A program made the position numbers and the translations under genes. Shown here one piece after another: positions 8,058 through 17,925 of a DNA stretch of 64,000 nt. The stretch is from Segatella copri. Its GTDB lineage: Bacteria; Bacteroidota; Bacteroidia; Bacteroidales; Bacteroidaceae. The stretch lies in assembly GCF_002224675.1 (NCBI RefSeq), contig NZ_NMPZ01000008.1:62001-126000 (forward strand). The letters run 5' to 3'. A model generated the notes under the pieces. That model was not told where the DNA came from and did not search any database. It was given only the letters and a program-made list of their open reading frames with translations. Position 1 is the stretch's first letter, and every line of letters starts with the position of its first letter.

Positions 8058-8933
8058 ATGATTATCTGGAATCCATGGCACGGCTGCCATAAAATCAGTG
8101 AAGGATGTGAGCACTGCTACATGTACTTTCTAGATGGCAAGAGAGGCATTGACACGGCGAAGGTTTTCAGGACAGAGAACTTTGCCATGCCTCTTCAGAG
8201 AAAGAGAGACGGTAGTTTCAAATATCCTTCTGGCATGGAGATGTATGTGGGACTTAGCACGGATTTTTTTGTGGAGGAAGCTGATGTTTGGAGAGAAGAA
8301 GCCTGGAGAATCATCAGGAGTCGGCCGGATATGGTATTTCGTCTGCTCACCAAGCGTGCGCATCGCATTGAGGAATGCTTGCCAAAGGACTGGGGAACTG
8401 GTTATGAGAATGTTCTTCTCTCGGTAACTACAGAGAACCAGAAGAGAGCTGATGAGAGGCTTCCTATTCTTTTGGATCTTCCAGCCAGGCACAAAGGCTT
8501 CATGGCTGCTCCATTCATTGGTCCCATAGACGTTTCTTCCTATTTAGCCACAGGGCAGATAGAAGATGTACTATGTGGAGGTGAGAACTATGACGGTGCC
8601 AGGCCATGCCATTATGAGTGGGTGAAGAGTTTGAGTGATCAGTGCAGGACCTACCATGTATCATTCAACTTCATCGAAACTGGTACTTGCTTTGTCAAGG
8701 ACGGAAGAATTTACCGAATTCATGACAAGCAAGTCCAGAGTAAACAAGCTTATCTGAGTGGGTTGAGTTTTCAGGGGAAGCCTATATCCTACAAGCTCCA
8801 CCTTCCTGAAGGCAATCTGTTTGGCAATGAAATTATCAAGCCACAAGCATTGTTCAGAGCACATTGCAAGACCTGTGGGAGCAGGATGACGTGCAACGGT
8901 TGTTCCAATTGTGGGGCATGCGACAACAGATAG
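8058..8933 (+). CDS. DUF5131 (phage Gp37/Gp68-type) protein with Cys clusters
   Basis: This 291-residue protein opens WNPWHGCHKISEGCEHCYM, the DUF5131 pattern with C-x6-C-x2-C, which resembles radical-SAM-like iron-sulfur binding. FRLLTKRAHRI and LLSVTTENQ are further family marks. It has an extra C-terminal cysteine cluster (HCKTCGSRMTCNGCSNCGAC) that could form a second cluster or zinc ribbon. The family occurs in phages and mobile DNA and its reaction is not established. It follows a deoxynucleotide N-hydrolase-like gene by 16 bases, hinting at nucleic-acid or nucleotide modification. Confidence 0.75.
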   Translation: MIIWNPWHGCHKISEGCEHCYMYFLDGKRGIDTAKVFRTENFAMPLQRKRDGSFKYPSGMEMYVGLSTDFFVEEADVWREEAWRIIRSRPDMVFRLLTKRAHRIEECLPKDWGTGYENVLLSVTTENQKRADERLPILLDLPARHKGFMAAPFIGPIDVSSYLATGQIEDVLCGGENYDGARPCHYEWVKSLSDQCRTYHVSFNFIETGTCFVKDGRIYRIHDKQVQSKQAYLSGLSFQGKPISYKLHLPEGNLFGNEIIKPQALFRAHCKTCGSRMTCNGCSNCGACDNR

Positions 8934-8945
8934 CGGAAATACTCA

Positions 8946-9533
8946 TTATTGGTAGATTACAAGTTCCCTCGGGAGGTTGATGATTTTCAGTCTCTCGAAC
9001 CAGAGCTTCATGGAAGAGCCTTGGTGGCGCTTGACATGGCTATTGATGATGTAGTAGTCGGCTTGGTATTCGTCCATCAAGTCGGAGAAAGCAGCCTTGA
9101 TACGCGAACATTTCTCATTGATGGCATTATCAAGAGGGTTCGTCAGGCGATTCACTGTTTCTGTGATTTTATCGGGGTCGATTCTGTTGCCGATTTTTCG
9201 GTAGAGGGCAAACAGTTCCTCACGATGATCCACCAGGTTCTTGAACTCTATTCCTTCCGGGTGATTCAGAAAGAGCAGATAGAGGGCCTTGTGGATGGGA
9301 CTGAGCTGCACTTCCCTGTTTCCATAGTCTGGGAGCAAGAAACGGTAATCTTCCGTGATGACCAGAGGACTGAGGGTTGCCCTTGCTGCCTCGATACGGA
9401 GCTGTTCCAATACGGGCACACTGATGGCTTTTAACAAAAGATCGGTTCTACCTTCTGCTAAAAGCTGGGTGGAAAGCGTCTTTACCTGAGCGGCTTTCTC
9501 CTCTGGGGTCATATTTCTTGTTTCTTCTTGCAT
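8946..9533 (-). CDS. Conserved hypothetical protein
   Basis: This 195-residue soluble protein begins with a charged helix (MTPEEKAAQVKTL). A central segment, VQLSPIHKALYLLFLNHPEG, is a pattern common in Bacteroidetes hypothetical proteins with a predicted winged-helix-like fold, followed by YRKIGNRIDPDKI. I recognise no catalytic motif. Its minus-strand promoter CAAAAGTA (TACTTTTG) is at 9542-9549. It converges with the DUF5131 gene, leaving 12 bases between the stops. Confidence 0.7.
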   Translation of the reverse strand: MQEETRNMTPEEKAAQVKTLSTQLLAEGRTDLLLKAISVPVLEQLRIEAARATLSPLVITEDYRFLLPDYGNREVQLSPIHKALYLLFLNHPEGIEFKNLVDHREELFALYRKIGNRIDPDKITETVNRLTNPLDNAINEKCSRIKAAFSDLMDEYQADYYIINSHVKRHQGSSMKLWFERLKIINLPRELVIYQ

Positions 9534-9644
9534 ACTGGTTGCAAAAGTACAAAAAGAATGGGAAATTTCGTTTCACTCCTTGGAAAAATCATCTTTTGCA
9601 AGGCTTGCGTTTGTTTTTTTATAGGTGATCTGACTCTTTATATG

Positions 9645-9652
9645 TATCTTTG
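9645..9652 (+). promoter_or_regulatory. Promoter of the ftsZ-like gene
   Basis: TATCTTTG is a perfect TAnnTTTG core, 22 bases before the ATG at 9674. Confidence 0.65.
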
Positions 9653-9673
9653 TGGCCAAATTGAAATATTGAA

Positions 9674-11053
9674 ATGATGAAAGAAGATTGGACACCTATA
9701 GATTTCGGGCAGACAGAAGACACTACCAAGAACATCATCAAGGTGATTGGTGTGGGTGGTGGCGGATGCAATGCCGTTAAGAATATGTATGCAGAGGGTA
9801 TAGTAAACGTGAGTTTCGCCGTCTGTAATACGGATAGTCAATCACTATCCAAGTCGCCTGTGCCGGTAAAAATCATGCTCGGAAAGAGTGGTTTGGGTGC
9901 AGGGGCAAATCCCGAAGTGGGAAGAAGTGAGGCTCAGAATACCCAGGAAGATATCAAGAAACTGCTGGACGACGGAACCAAGATGGTTTTTGTTACAGCC
10001 GGAATGGGTGGTGGAACGGGTACGGGTGCCGCACCTGTCATTGCCGGTATTGCCAAAGGGATGGGAATCCTTACCGTTGGCATCATCACCATACCTTTCT
10101 ACTTCGAGAAGCGAAAGAAAATTGTCAAGGCTCTGCAGGGTGTAGAAGAAATGCGCAAGAACGTGGATGCCTTGCTTATCGTCAACAACGAGCGTCTCTG
10201 CGATGTTTATGCCGACTCCGAGATTACCGTAAAGGATGCCTTCAAACTGGCAGACAAGGTACTGAGCGATGCCACCAAGAGTATCTCGGAACTCATCACC
10301 GTGGAGGGAACCATCAATCTTGACTTCCGTGACATCGAGACTACCATCAAGAGCGGTGGCGGTGCTATAATGGCCATGGGTAGAGCCAGTGGTGAGGGAA
10401 GGGTTCAGAGTGCCATCAAGAATGCGTTAGACTCTCCTCTGCTCTATGGCAGCGACATCAGTAATGCCCAGCGCATCCTTTTCAATATCTACACTTCCAG
10501 CAAGCACCCAATCTTTGTTCGGGAAATGAGAGAAATTGACGCTTTCTTTGATGAATTGAATCCAGACATCAAGGTGATCTGGGGTCTCTCTGATGATGAC
10601 AGCTTGGACGAGGATGCCAAAGTCACCATTCTTGCAACAGGTCTCAACAATGAGTTGTCCGAGGAGGTAAAAGAAAGTTCCTCTACGTCAAAGGATGAAG
10701 AAGACTATCAAAGAATCATCGACAAACTCTATCATCCTATTCGAGACAACTTCCAGACGCATTCAGATAAAACTGAGCAAAAGCAAGAAACAGAACCTGC
10801 AGATGACAATAAGACTGATGATACAAAGAAGGTCGCCATGATTGCAGCTCAAGAAGGAGAGTCTGAAGAAGGGGCAACTAATGTTTTGAATGAGAACAAC
10901 CCTCATAGCACAGAAGATTCAGGAAAGGTTTCTGTAGAATCGCCAGTTTCCAAGCCTAAGCCACTAACTTTGGGTAAAAAAATCAAAAACGGGCTTATAA
11001 AAATTGCAGAAGACTTGGATATCATCTCTTACGATGATGAGAACTACAAGTAG
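9674..11053 (+). CDS. Divergent FtsZ-family tubulin homologue
   Basis: This 459-residue GTPase of the FtsZ family has the tubulin signature [15 protein letters not shown] near residue 113, [10 protein letters not shown] near 28, and a T7 loop INLDFRDIE with the catalytic acidic residues, so polymerisation-driven GTP hydrolysis should work. Residues 350-430 form a long Glu/Ser/Thr-rich linker. The C-terminus ([20 protein letters not shown]) is a predicted amphipathic helix. It is not in a division (dcw) cluster, and the core differs from usual Bacteroidetes FtsZ, for example GGGGC instead of GGGGG and [12 protein letters not shown]. It could be a second FtsZ or a replicon-borne filament protein. 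Confidence 0.85.
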   Translation: MMKEDWTPIDFGQTEDTTKNIIKVIGVGGGGCNAVKNMYAEGIVNVSFAVCNTDSQSLSKSPVPVKIMLGKSGLGAGANPEVGRSEAQNTQEDIKKLLDDGTKMVFVTAGMGGGTGTGAAPVIAGIAKGMGILTVGIITIPFYFEKRKKIVKALQGVEEMRKNVDALLIVNNERLCDVYADSEITVKDAFKLADKVLSDATKSISELITVEGTINLDFRDIETTIKSGGGAIMAMGRASGEGRVQSAIKNALDSPLLYGSDISNAQRILFNIYTSSKHPIFVREMREIDAFFDELNPDIKVIWGLSDDDSLDEDAKVTILATGLNNELSEEVKESSSTSKDEEDYQRIIDKLYHPIRDNFQTHSDKTEQKQETEPADDNKTDDTKKVAMIAAQEGESEEGATNVLNENNPHSTEDSGKVSVESPVSKPKPLTLGKKIKNGLIKIAEDLDIISYDDENYK

Positions 11054-11104
11054 CTTCTTGAGAGACGAAGCTTCAAACCAAGAAGATGATAACGGCAGGC
11101 TTTG

Positions 11105-11148
11105 AAATCCCCACCGCTTAGGATTAATTCCAGCGATGGGGATTTTTT
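11105..11148 (+). terminator. Terminator after the ftsZ-like gene
   Basis: AAATCCCCACCGCT pairs imperfectly with AGCGATGGGGATTT and is followed by TTTTTTG. Confidence 0.8.
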
Positions 11149-11178
11149 GTTCATTCATGCAGGAATATTAATTTAGGT

Positions 11179-11285
11179 GAATGGTTTCCGCATATCGTAA
11201 ATCATTAAAAGAAATTAAGTTATATTATGTTTAAGGATTCCGTATTTCAGAATTTGTTTCGAACTATTAACTTAAGGACACTACA
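11179..11285. repeat. Pair of ~53-bp direct repeats, related to those at 27 kb
   Basis: Two diverged units with GGTTTCCG-type cores and ATTAAGTTA-type ends begin at about 11179 and 11233. The same pair, better preserved, precedes the hipBA genes at 27098 and 27150. Confidence 0.5.
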
Positions 11286-11963
11286 GAGAAAACAGAACAC
11301 CATGAAAACATCCATTCCAATCTGATTAAAACTTACCTGTCATCTAAACGAGAGTAACCTGAAGAAGGCAAGAAAAAATGGTCAAAAGAAGCTATCATTT
11401 ATACAGAATATGTTTAACCATGTAACCTCCATGCTGGTTGCAACTTTTTATCCCCGGTTTCATATATCCCAATTTTAAGGAGAGAGGTTTTTACTTTGCA
11501 AAATTACGATAAACGTAAACCTGCAAGTACCGCCTAAAGGCTATTTCTGTATTTTTTGTCTAAGCAGCCGATGGCTACCGAAAATAATACAGAAATTCCT
11601 TGCACCCTGTTTACTCTTATTTATCGTATTGACTTGCACGTAAAAAGCCTATCACCTTTTAATCTTCGGGATTTGGGGAGAGGGAATAATATTTTTAAAT
11701 TACTAGTTGCAGCAGGTCTGTCGTGGGTTCACACGGAAAACGAGTATTCATATGATGTTACTTTTTGTTCTTGGCGTTTCAGTTCTTGCAGTTGTTACAG
11801 CTTACTCTCCTGAGGAATGGAAAGACATAATAGATAGAGTTAATGAATGATTTTCTTTTCAAAAGTCGGATTTTATCATAGAATCTGACTTTTTTTGTGT
11901 TATTTCTCATGACTTCACGATTTTTTTTGTATTTTTGCCATATTAATAAACGAAAATCATAAA
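11286..11963. other. Gene-free stretch with one long hairpin
   Basis: I see no credible gene. TTTCTGTATT at 11544-11553 pairs with AATACAGAAA at 11586-11595, enclosing a smaller AGCC/GGCT hairpin. TTTACTTTGC near 11492 resembles the sequence upstream of the SSB genes and may be a promoter. The last 90 bases are the leader of the membrane-anchored protein gene. Confidence 0.4.
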
Positions 11964-12548
11964 ATGATGCATATGGAGACTATTATTTCAACGATTGTGA
12001 TCATAGCTTGTATCTACTTCTTTTCTCGTAGAAAAACAAAGCCAACAGAACAAGGAGCAGCCGGCAGCACACAACCTGAGGCTTCTGCAGACATACTGCA
12101 AGAAGAAAAGCAGGCAGGACCTCCACACACCAGGGATTTGTGCATAGAACTACTGAAGCAGTTAAACTGTAAGGCTGCTGTTGCAGAAGAGGACGAGAAC
12201 CGCTTGTGTTTTCAGTATCAGGGAGAACTTTTCGTCATTGATACCAGTAATGAGAGTTTCTTCATTGATATTTGGGATCCAAGGTGGTATATTGTTCCAT
12301 TGGATGATCTAGAACAAATGTCCAATGTACGTAAGGCAATAAACACAATCAACAACTATAGTGGAACAACCATTGTTTACTGCATAGAGGAAGAAGGACA
12401 GAAATTTGTTCTCCATTCCAAACGCCAGTGCATTCTGACCAAGGAAATCCCTCATGTGAAAGAATACCTAAGGGCGCTATTGAATGATTTTTTCACAGTT
12501 CATAACAGGCTGCGTGAAGAAATCGTTTCACAAAATACAGAGAACTAG
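11964..12548 (+). CDS. Membrane-anchored YbjN-like hypothetical protein, copy 1
   Basis: This 194-residue protein has a single N-terminal membrane helix (ETIISTIVIIACIYFFSRRK), a low-complexity linker to about residue 50, and a soluble domain with the YbjN/type III-chaperone-like pattern (RDLCIELLKQLNCKA, FFIDIWDPRWYIVPLDD, INTINNYSGTTIVYC). The domain probably faces the cytosol or periplasm as an adaptor. A close paralogue lies in inverted orientation at 41606-42187, and together they bracket the replicon-like region. The start may be the second Met at 11967 or the third at 11973. Function is unknown. Confidence 0.65.
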   Translation: MMHMETIISTIVIIACIYFFSRRKTKPTEQGAAGSTQPEASADILQEEKQAGPPHTRDLCIELLKQLNCKAAVAEEDENRLCFQYQGELFVIDTSNESFFIDIWDPRWYIVPLDDLEQMSNVRKAINTINNYSGTTIVYCIEEEGQKFVLHSKRQCILTKEIPHVKEYLRALLNDFFTVHNRLREEIVSQNTEN

Positions 12549-12624
12549 CTTTCTACCTTATACCTTCTAGCCTAGGATCAAAACGTAGAAGAGTTCTCTG
12601 TTGCTGGAAGGTCTCAAGAAAGAA

Positions 12625-12668
12625 GAGAAGTGCTACACCAAAATATTTTGGGCAACACTTCTCTTTTT
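12625..12668 (+). terminator. Terminator after the YbjN-like gene
   Basis: GAGAAGTG pairs with CACTTCTC around an A/T-rich loop, followed by TTTTT. Confidence 0.7.
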
Positions 12669-13115
12669 CCATCTATCACATAATGCAAAAGACAACTTCT
12701 CCCCTCTCTTCATTTTCACACTTAATTCTACAAAAAAGAAAAAGGGCATTTTTCTGCGATTTAAGCCGTTGTTGCAATTTTACCGAGGAAAGTTTCATTG
12801 CAAATCATCCAAGAGCCTGGTCTCCCATACAAATCAAGAAAAAGAAGGCTTTCTCTTGATTTGCAGAACCCTGTACCTATCTCTTCTCATATCACCAAAC
12901 TTGTCTTAGGATTCTACAAGGCTATCAAGGCATTTATTTCCTTATAATTTTGTCGCAGCAAGCTCAAGAATGCCTATATGGAGTACAGAGGAAAAGGTCC
13001 AGAACCAATACTACAGGAGAAGGAGAGATAAAAAATCTGTTAATTGCTGCAAATCCCATACCTTTATAATTTTGTCGCACCAAATCTCCAAGAGTTTATA
13101 ATAATGTCGCATGTG

Positions 13116-13402
13116 GGTTTATATTTTTGTCGCATCATCTTATAATTATGTCGCAAGTAGCTAAAGGGAGATACTATAAATCAGTTAGTTACAGATACAG
13201 AAAAGAATAAGCCAAAAATAGGGATATAAAAAAGAGCAGACTGGCAAGAAGACTTATAGTGGTGTTTCTTCCTCCGTTATGACGCAGAAAGGTGAAACTT
13301 CCAGCTTCATGGGGTGAAAGTTTTTGAAAGCCAAGCCTTATAAAGAAAGAACAGACTTTTTTGCGCGTTAAAATATGTATCTTTATGTTAGATAGTGTTA
13401 TA
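13116..13402. repeat. 287-bp direct repeat, copy 1
   Basis: This copy begins with two iterons and ends GATAGTGTTATA. Copy 2 at 13791-14077 is exactly 675 bases downstream and has the same length, with scattered substitutions only. Confidence 0.85.
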
Positions 13403-13790
13403 CCATGGGGCTATATTAAACATTCTCCATATAATGGTGCGACATTTTTATAAAGATACGAAATCGAAGCACAATCCTGAAGAATACTATTAATGGGAGA
13501 TAATATACGGTAAGCAAAGCCATTTTGAAGACAAGACAAGTACTATTTGAACCTAACAATTCAAGTTCGTTTCACTAGAATAAACCTGCAAAAATGCAGA
13601 TTATCAGATAGATATATAATTATTTCTCATATTTTATTGGACAATGATCACTTTATCTTATTCTCTTCAAGAAAGCACATCTACCATAACAAACTATCTT
13701 ATATGCAAAAATAGTTAATCCAGATTCATATTATACCCTTATAATTTTGTCGCAACAAACCACCTAAGATTTATAATTATGTCGCAGCTA

Positions 13791-14077
13791 GGTTTATATT
13801 TTTGTCGCATCATCTTATAATTATGTCGCAGGTAGCTAAAGGGAGATGTTATAAATCAGTTAGTTACAGATACTGAAAAGAATAAGCCAAAAATAGAGAT
13901 ATAAAAAAGAGCAGACTGACAAGAGGACTTATAGTGGTGTTTCTTCCTCCGTTATGATGCAGAAAAAGGAAACTCCCAGCTTCATGGAGGGAAAGTTTTT
14001 GAAAGCCAGGCCTTATAAAGAAAGAACAGACTTTTTTGCGCGTTAAAATATGTATTTTTATGTTAGATAGTGTTATA
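13791..14077. repeat. 287-bp direct repeat, copy 2
   Basis: This is the second copy of the segment at 13116-13402. The non-iteron part contains no convincing gene, so the conserved part is probably structural or an origin sequence. Confidence 0.85.
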
Positions 14078-15445
14078 TTTCTGTCTTCTTATTCTTTCTA
14101 ATATAAGTCATAATCCTCATGCGTAACATGCAAATTCAGAGTTAACTGCTATTCCTGCCTAATTCAACCAATAATTATGTCGCGATTACATTTCTATAAA
14201 TACTTATAACATATTGAAGCAAAAGACTTTATAGTATACCTTCCCTATGTTTTATTTACTCTGAACATACATCATACGACAGAATAATAAACCAATTGAA
14301 CCTATTTGCGACAAAAATACAAAGAAGTCGTAATACGTTCTACTTTTATCTGATTTCCTTTATTTTTTTGTCGCAGGTATATTACATAGTAATCCCCTGC
14401 CCTATTTGGCATTTATATTTTTGTCGCAAGTTACTTTATTAAAATCATTCAATACACTGATAAACAAACAAATACAATCACGTTGCGACAAAATTATAAT
14501 TATCTTATACTTCGAGTTTTGGTGTACATTGCGACAAAATTATAAAGTTAACTTCTATCATGGAATACTTCACCTATAGAATTAGATTTAGCTTATAATT
14601 TTGTCGCAGTAACATGGAATATTCATTAAAGCCTTTCTTCATCCATCTCCCTGAAAACAAGCTATACATTTAATAAAGTACTCTTTTTACAGCCTTTATT
14701 TATTAAGAATTCTCCATGATATGCCACATCATATGCGACACAATTATAGTTATTATGATTTTATTTGCGACATAATTATTAAATAGTCGTTTTAAAAACC
14801 ATATTTTTTGTTTCTTTATAATTTTGTCGTAGCAAAGTACCAGTTAAAAAATTGATAATCATTCCTTTCTCAATATTATAATTTTGTCGCAGTAATGTTT
14901 TAACTATCAGAGATTCAAAAGTTTATAAATTATATCCCAATCCTTAAAACTCAAGCCTGGACAAAATTATAAACTTAGCGTGTTTTTGTCTTTAAATTCT
15001 GGCTTTTCTTACTATAAAAACTATTATCATTTATAATATTGTCGTAACAAGATAGTTAACCTATATTAAAGTATTACTTTAACGAAAACCAATAAATTAA
15101 GAAAATTCAACGAACAACAATATAATTATAAATGATAACAATAAAAGATTACTCAAAAGATAAGCTGTGAAATAACTTTGTTTACGACAACCTATATTAT
15201 ATTTATGTCGCAAACTAATTCAAAACCTTATTTTTATTTATAATTTTGTCGCATCCACTTCCGAATCTAATACCATGTTTTTTATGGTCAGACCTCAAAT
15301 TGCCCTATTGATTTTCAATGAGTTATAGAATGACCTCCTGCTTTTTGAACTCATTATTTCTAGATTTTATAATTTTGTCTTGTCTTTTAGAGGTTAAAAA
15401 AATGTAATTTACGACTCTTTTAAGAGGATTGTCGCAGAAATTATG

Positions 15446-15453
15446 TATTTTTG
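15446..15453 (+). promoter_or_regulatory. Promoter of the rep gene
   Basis: TATTTTTG matches the TAnnTTTG core, 26 bases before the rep ATG, with a partial iteron (TTGTCGCA) immediately upstream where a repressor or initiator could bind. Confidence 0.6.
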
Positions 15454-15478
15454 TGCCCAAAATTAAAATCATACAGCT

Positions 15479-16744
15479 ATGGCTAAAGCGAAGAAAAAGG
15501 AAGATATTGAGGAAGTCGTTGCAGAGGTAATACCTTCTGGCGATGAAGGAGGCAAGGTTACTAAGAAGAAACCTGGGCGTCCTAAGAAAGTTGATGGATT
15601 GATTCTGGCAGAAAATCCACACTATTTTATTTCTCAGCCAAACGATGTAACTCAGGCAATCAGCAATCTTTCTGCAGTTGAGAGAAATTGTTGGTTGCAG
15701 ATTCTTCGTGGTATACAGAAGAACAAGGATCTTCCAGATGGACATCCAGAGAAGTATCAGCTTACCTTGACTCGTAGCCAGCTTCTTGAATGTGTGTCCG
15801 GCCATAGCTCAAACCTGGATTATGCCTTCAATGCATTAAAGAACATCACTGATTCAAAGAAGGTCTTTCATTCCAAAGACGGTCACCGCATCTATGCTGG
15901 TTTATTGTCGTATGTGGATGAGCACCCTGATCAGGAGACCTACACTGTGGGTGTTACTCCAGTACTCCTCCCCTACTTCACCAACCTCTCATCTGAATTT
16001 ACTGTCTTTGACATGTATATCGAGATGAGCTTCAAGAGTGTGTACTCACAACGCTTCTATGAATTCTGCTGTCAGTACCGCAACAAGGAAGACAAGATCT
16101 TCTTCATGACCGTTCATGATATCAAGAAGATGTTCAACCTTCTAGAAATTAAGGATGAAAAGGGCAACATTATCCAGAAAGAACAGTATAAAAACGGTTC
16201 TGATTTCAAGAAGCGAGTGCTTGACAAAGCTAAGAACGACATCAGGAAACTCTACGAAAAGGGACTTTGTGACGTTTGTTTTGATTATAAGGTTAAGAGC
16301 AAGAACTCCAGGGGTGCTGTTACTGCCTACTATTTTATCATTGAAACAAATGGTAATACAGCAAGACTTGGTGCTAAGAAGCCGGTTACACCAACACAGA
16401 TCAAGATTCTGTCTGAAGGTTATGGTGCAAAACTGACCAAGATCATCACCCAAATCAACACCTTCCTTCGTGCACATTTCAGAGTTGAGCAGTCCAACTA
16501 TTATATCACTGCCATCAGCAAATCTGTTTCTACAGTTGACTCGCAGTCAGAAAGAATTGAAATTCTAGAGAAAATTGCCAAGCAGCTGAAGAAAATAGCC
16601 TTGAGATATAGTAAAGATGATTTTGATACTAACGAGAGAAAAATCTGTGGTTCAGTATGCAAGATGCTCTATGAAGATTATGGAGTTCCATATATGAATG
16701 GAAAGCCAGGTAAGGGAGTACAAGGTAGACTGTTTGACGATTAA
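15479..16744 (+). CDS. Rep_3-family replication initiator
   Basis: This 421-residue initiator has a basic tail with an AT-hook-like KKKPGRPKK (residues 28-36), which suits the A/T-rich iterons. Two winged-helix domains follow: the first contains LSAVERNCWLQILRGIQ, LTRSQLLECV and FTVFDMYIEMSFKSVYSQRFYEFCCQY, the typical Rep_3/RepB core pattern. The second runs from about residue 205 (HDIKKMFNLLEIKD). The family binds iterons and opens the origin. The gene sits directly beside about 25 iterons, so this is very likely its origin. Length is above the usual 230-330 residues because of the N- and C-terminal extensions. Confidence 0.85.
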   Translation: MAKAKKKEDIEEVVAEVIPSGDEGGKVTKKKPGRPKKVDGLILAENPHYFISQPNDVTQAISNLSAVERNCWLQILRGIQKNKDLPDGHPEKYQLTLTRSQLLECVSGHSSNLDYAFNALKNITDSKKVFHSKDGHRIYAGLLSYVDEHPDQETYTVGVTPVLLPYFTNLSSEFTVFDMYIEMSFKSVYSQRFYEFCCQYRNKEDKIFFMTVHDIKKMFNLLEIKDEKGNIIQKEQYKNGSDFKKRVLDKAKNDIRKLYEKGLCDVCFDYKVKSKNSRGAVTAYYFIIETNGNTARLGAKKPVTPTQIKILSEGYGAKLTKIITQINTFLRAHFRVEQSNYYITAISKSVSTVDSQSERIEILEKIAKQLKKIALRYSKDDFDTNERKICGSVCKMLYEDYGVPYMNGKPGKGVQGRLFDD

Positions 16745-16755
16745 TACATAAGATT

Positions 16756-17247
16756 ATGGTGAAAATAATATCTAGTTTCAATTCATCCATTCCATCTGTG
16801 CGCAAAGTGAAGAATTGGTTGCAAACTGACCCACATCACATTTGGCATGGTAGAGATAGATTGGTTGTATTCTTCATCCTGGCTGGTGATGAAGCTGCCA
16901 CTGCATTCATTCCGCTAGAAGAAGTTGACTTCTCGGAACAGGATGAAGGGCTGAGAATGATTTTGGAATCTACTCATCATGAGGAAATGGAGAAAAGGAA
17001 TTATTATCAGCAAGTGTATTTCAAGCTCAATGCTCATCTCGACGCTCTGGATGACCTGAACCTTCAGCTTACCTCTACTTCTAAAGATGAGGATTTAGAC
17101 TATTATAATCAAATTGTTGATAGCATCCATGAGCAGCATGAGAAGTTGATGAATTTTATCAATGATGTTTTTGTATGGAGAGACAGGAAGGATATGGGGG
17201 CCTATCTTGGTGAGATCCCATCTGTTGAAATCTCTGAGGAAGAATAG
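16756..17247 (+). CDS. Hypothetical protein co-transcribed with rep
   Basis: This 163-residue acidic soluble protein starts 11 bases after the rep stop, so it is almost surely in the same operon. Residues 75-140 are strongly helical (EEMEKRNYYQQVYFKLNAHL onward) and likely form a coiled coil. The C-terminus is Glu-rich. I do not recognise the family. Position suggests a replication or copy-control accessory. Confidence 0.7.
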   Translation: MVKIISSFNSSIPSVRKVKNWLQTDPHHIWHGRDRLVVFFILAGDEAATAFIPLEEVDFSEQDEGLRMILESTHHEEMEKRNYYQQVYFKLNAHLDALDDLNLQLTSTSKDEDLDYYNQIVDSIHEQHEKLMNFINDVFVWRDRKDMGAYLGEIPSVEISEEE

Positions 17248-17775
17248 TATATACGGGGCATGTCTTCAGCAAGGCATGCCCTTTCTCGTTGCATTTTGCC
17301 CTCTCCCCTACCCTATCCTCGTAACATGTTTCCAGAATTTTACTTTGCCTCCCACTTGCATTAATACATGTTTTTTTCCCATCTATATCATTCTTGATAG
17401 AACGCTATCATTAAATGTTTGAATGTTTGAAAGTTTGTAAGCACACGTACATGTAGGTTAGTTTACTTGATTGTTATATAATGTAAATTGCTGATCTATA
17501 GATTTATATCTCATTTACATGTTTGCAAACATGTTTGAAAACAAATAAAATGTTCGCTATACCTGATTATTTTCTGTATTTTAGAATCCTCTTTGTACAG
17601 AGCATATGAATTAGTTTCTCCCCTACCCTACATTCTGATAGTATTCTCTACGTGGGGATAGTAAACCTATATAGTTACCATGAGAATGGAATCGTCTGTT
17701 GAAAACTTCATAAAAGTAGCGAGGCTAGACTTTAGATTAAGAATGGGGTAGATCAACTTTAGTAGTTAGCAACAT

Positions 17776-17925
17776 ATGATGACTGAAGTAATGATACAGG
17801 ATATGGAGGATGCTGCAGCCTGGTTATCGACTCTTCATGGTGAGGAGGTAATGCAAGAAGCCGCTGTTCCAAAGAAGATAGTTGCAGAGTACTTTTTCTT
17901 GTGGCGGAACTGCAGCGTTATATAA
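17776..17925 (+). CDS. Possible 49-residue ORF in the repeat field
   Basis: MMTEVMIQDMEDAAAWLSTL onward has protein-like composition (helical, acidic then KKIVAEYFFLWRN) and a higher G+C content than its surroundings. There is no clear promoter and it could be the remnant of a longer gene. Confidence 0.25.
   Translation: MMTEVMIQDMEDAAAWLSTLHGEEVMQEAAVPKKIVAEYFFLWRNCSVI

Larger units (their letters stand above)
12942..15382. repeat. Iteron field: about 25 dispersed copies of TTATAATTTTGTCGCA
   Basis: The 16-base unit occurs in both orientations with few changes. Plus copies start at 12942, 13064, 13096, 13119, 13140, 13739, 13771, 13794, 13815, 14360, 14413, 14593, 14816, 14876, 15031, 15197, 15238 and 15367. 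Minus copies start at 13438, 14307, 14484, 14530, 14734 and 14766. A partial plus copy is at about 14167. There is no credible ORF in this 2.9 kb, and the field stops just before the Rep_3 initiator gene. This is the layout of an iteron-controlled replication origin, but the number and spread are unusually large. A half-copy (TTGTCGCA) at 15430-15437 touches the initiator promoter, suggesting autoregulation. Confidence 0.8.

Noticed and set aside
11556..11813. Plus-strand ORF of 85 residues after the ftsZ-like gene
   Set aside because: Composition is poor, there is no promoter at the right distance, and it overlaps a hairpin.
12601..12909. Plus-strand ORF of 102 residues after the YbjN-like gene
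   Set aside because: It begins inside the terminator region and is a low-complexity F/K/S sequence.
15323..15805. Minus-strand ORF of 160 residues over the rep start
   Set aside because: It is antisense to the Rep N-terminus and runs through iterons, with no protein-like features.
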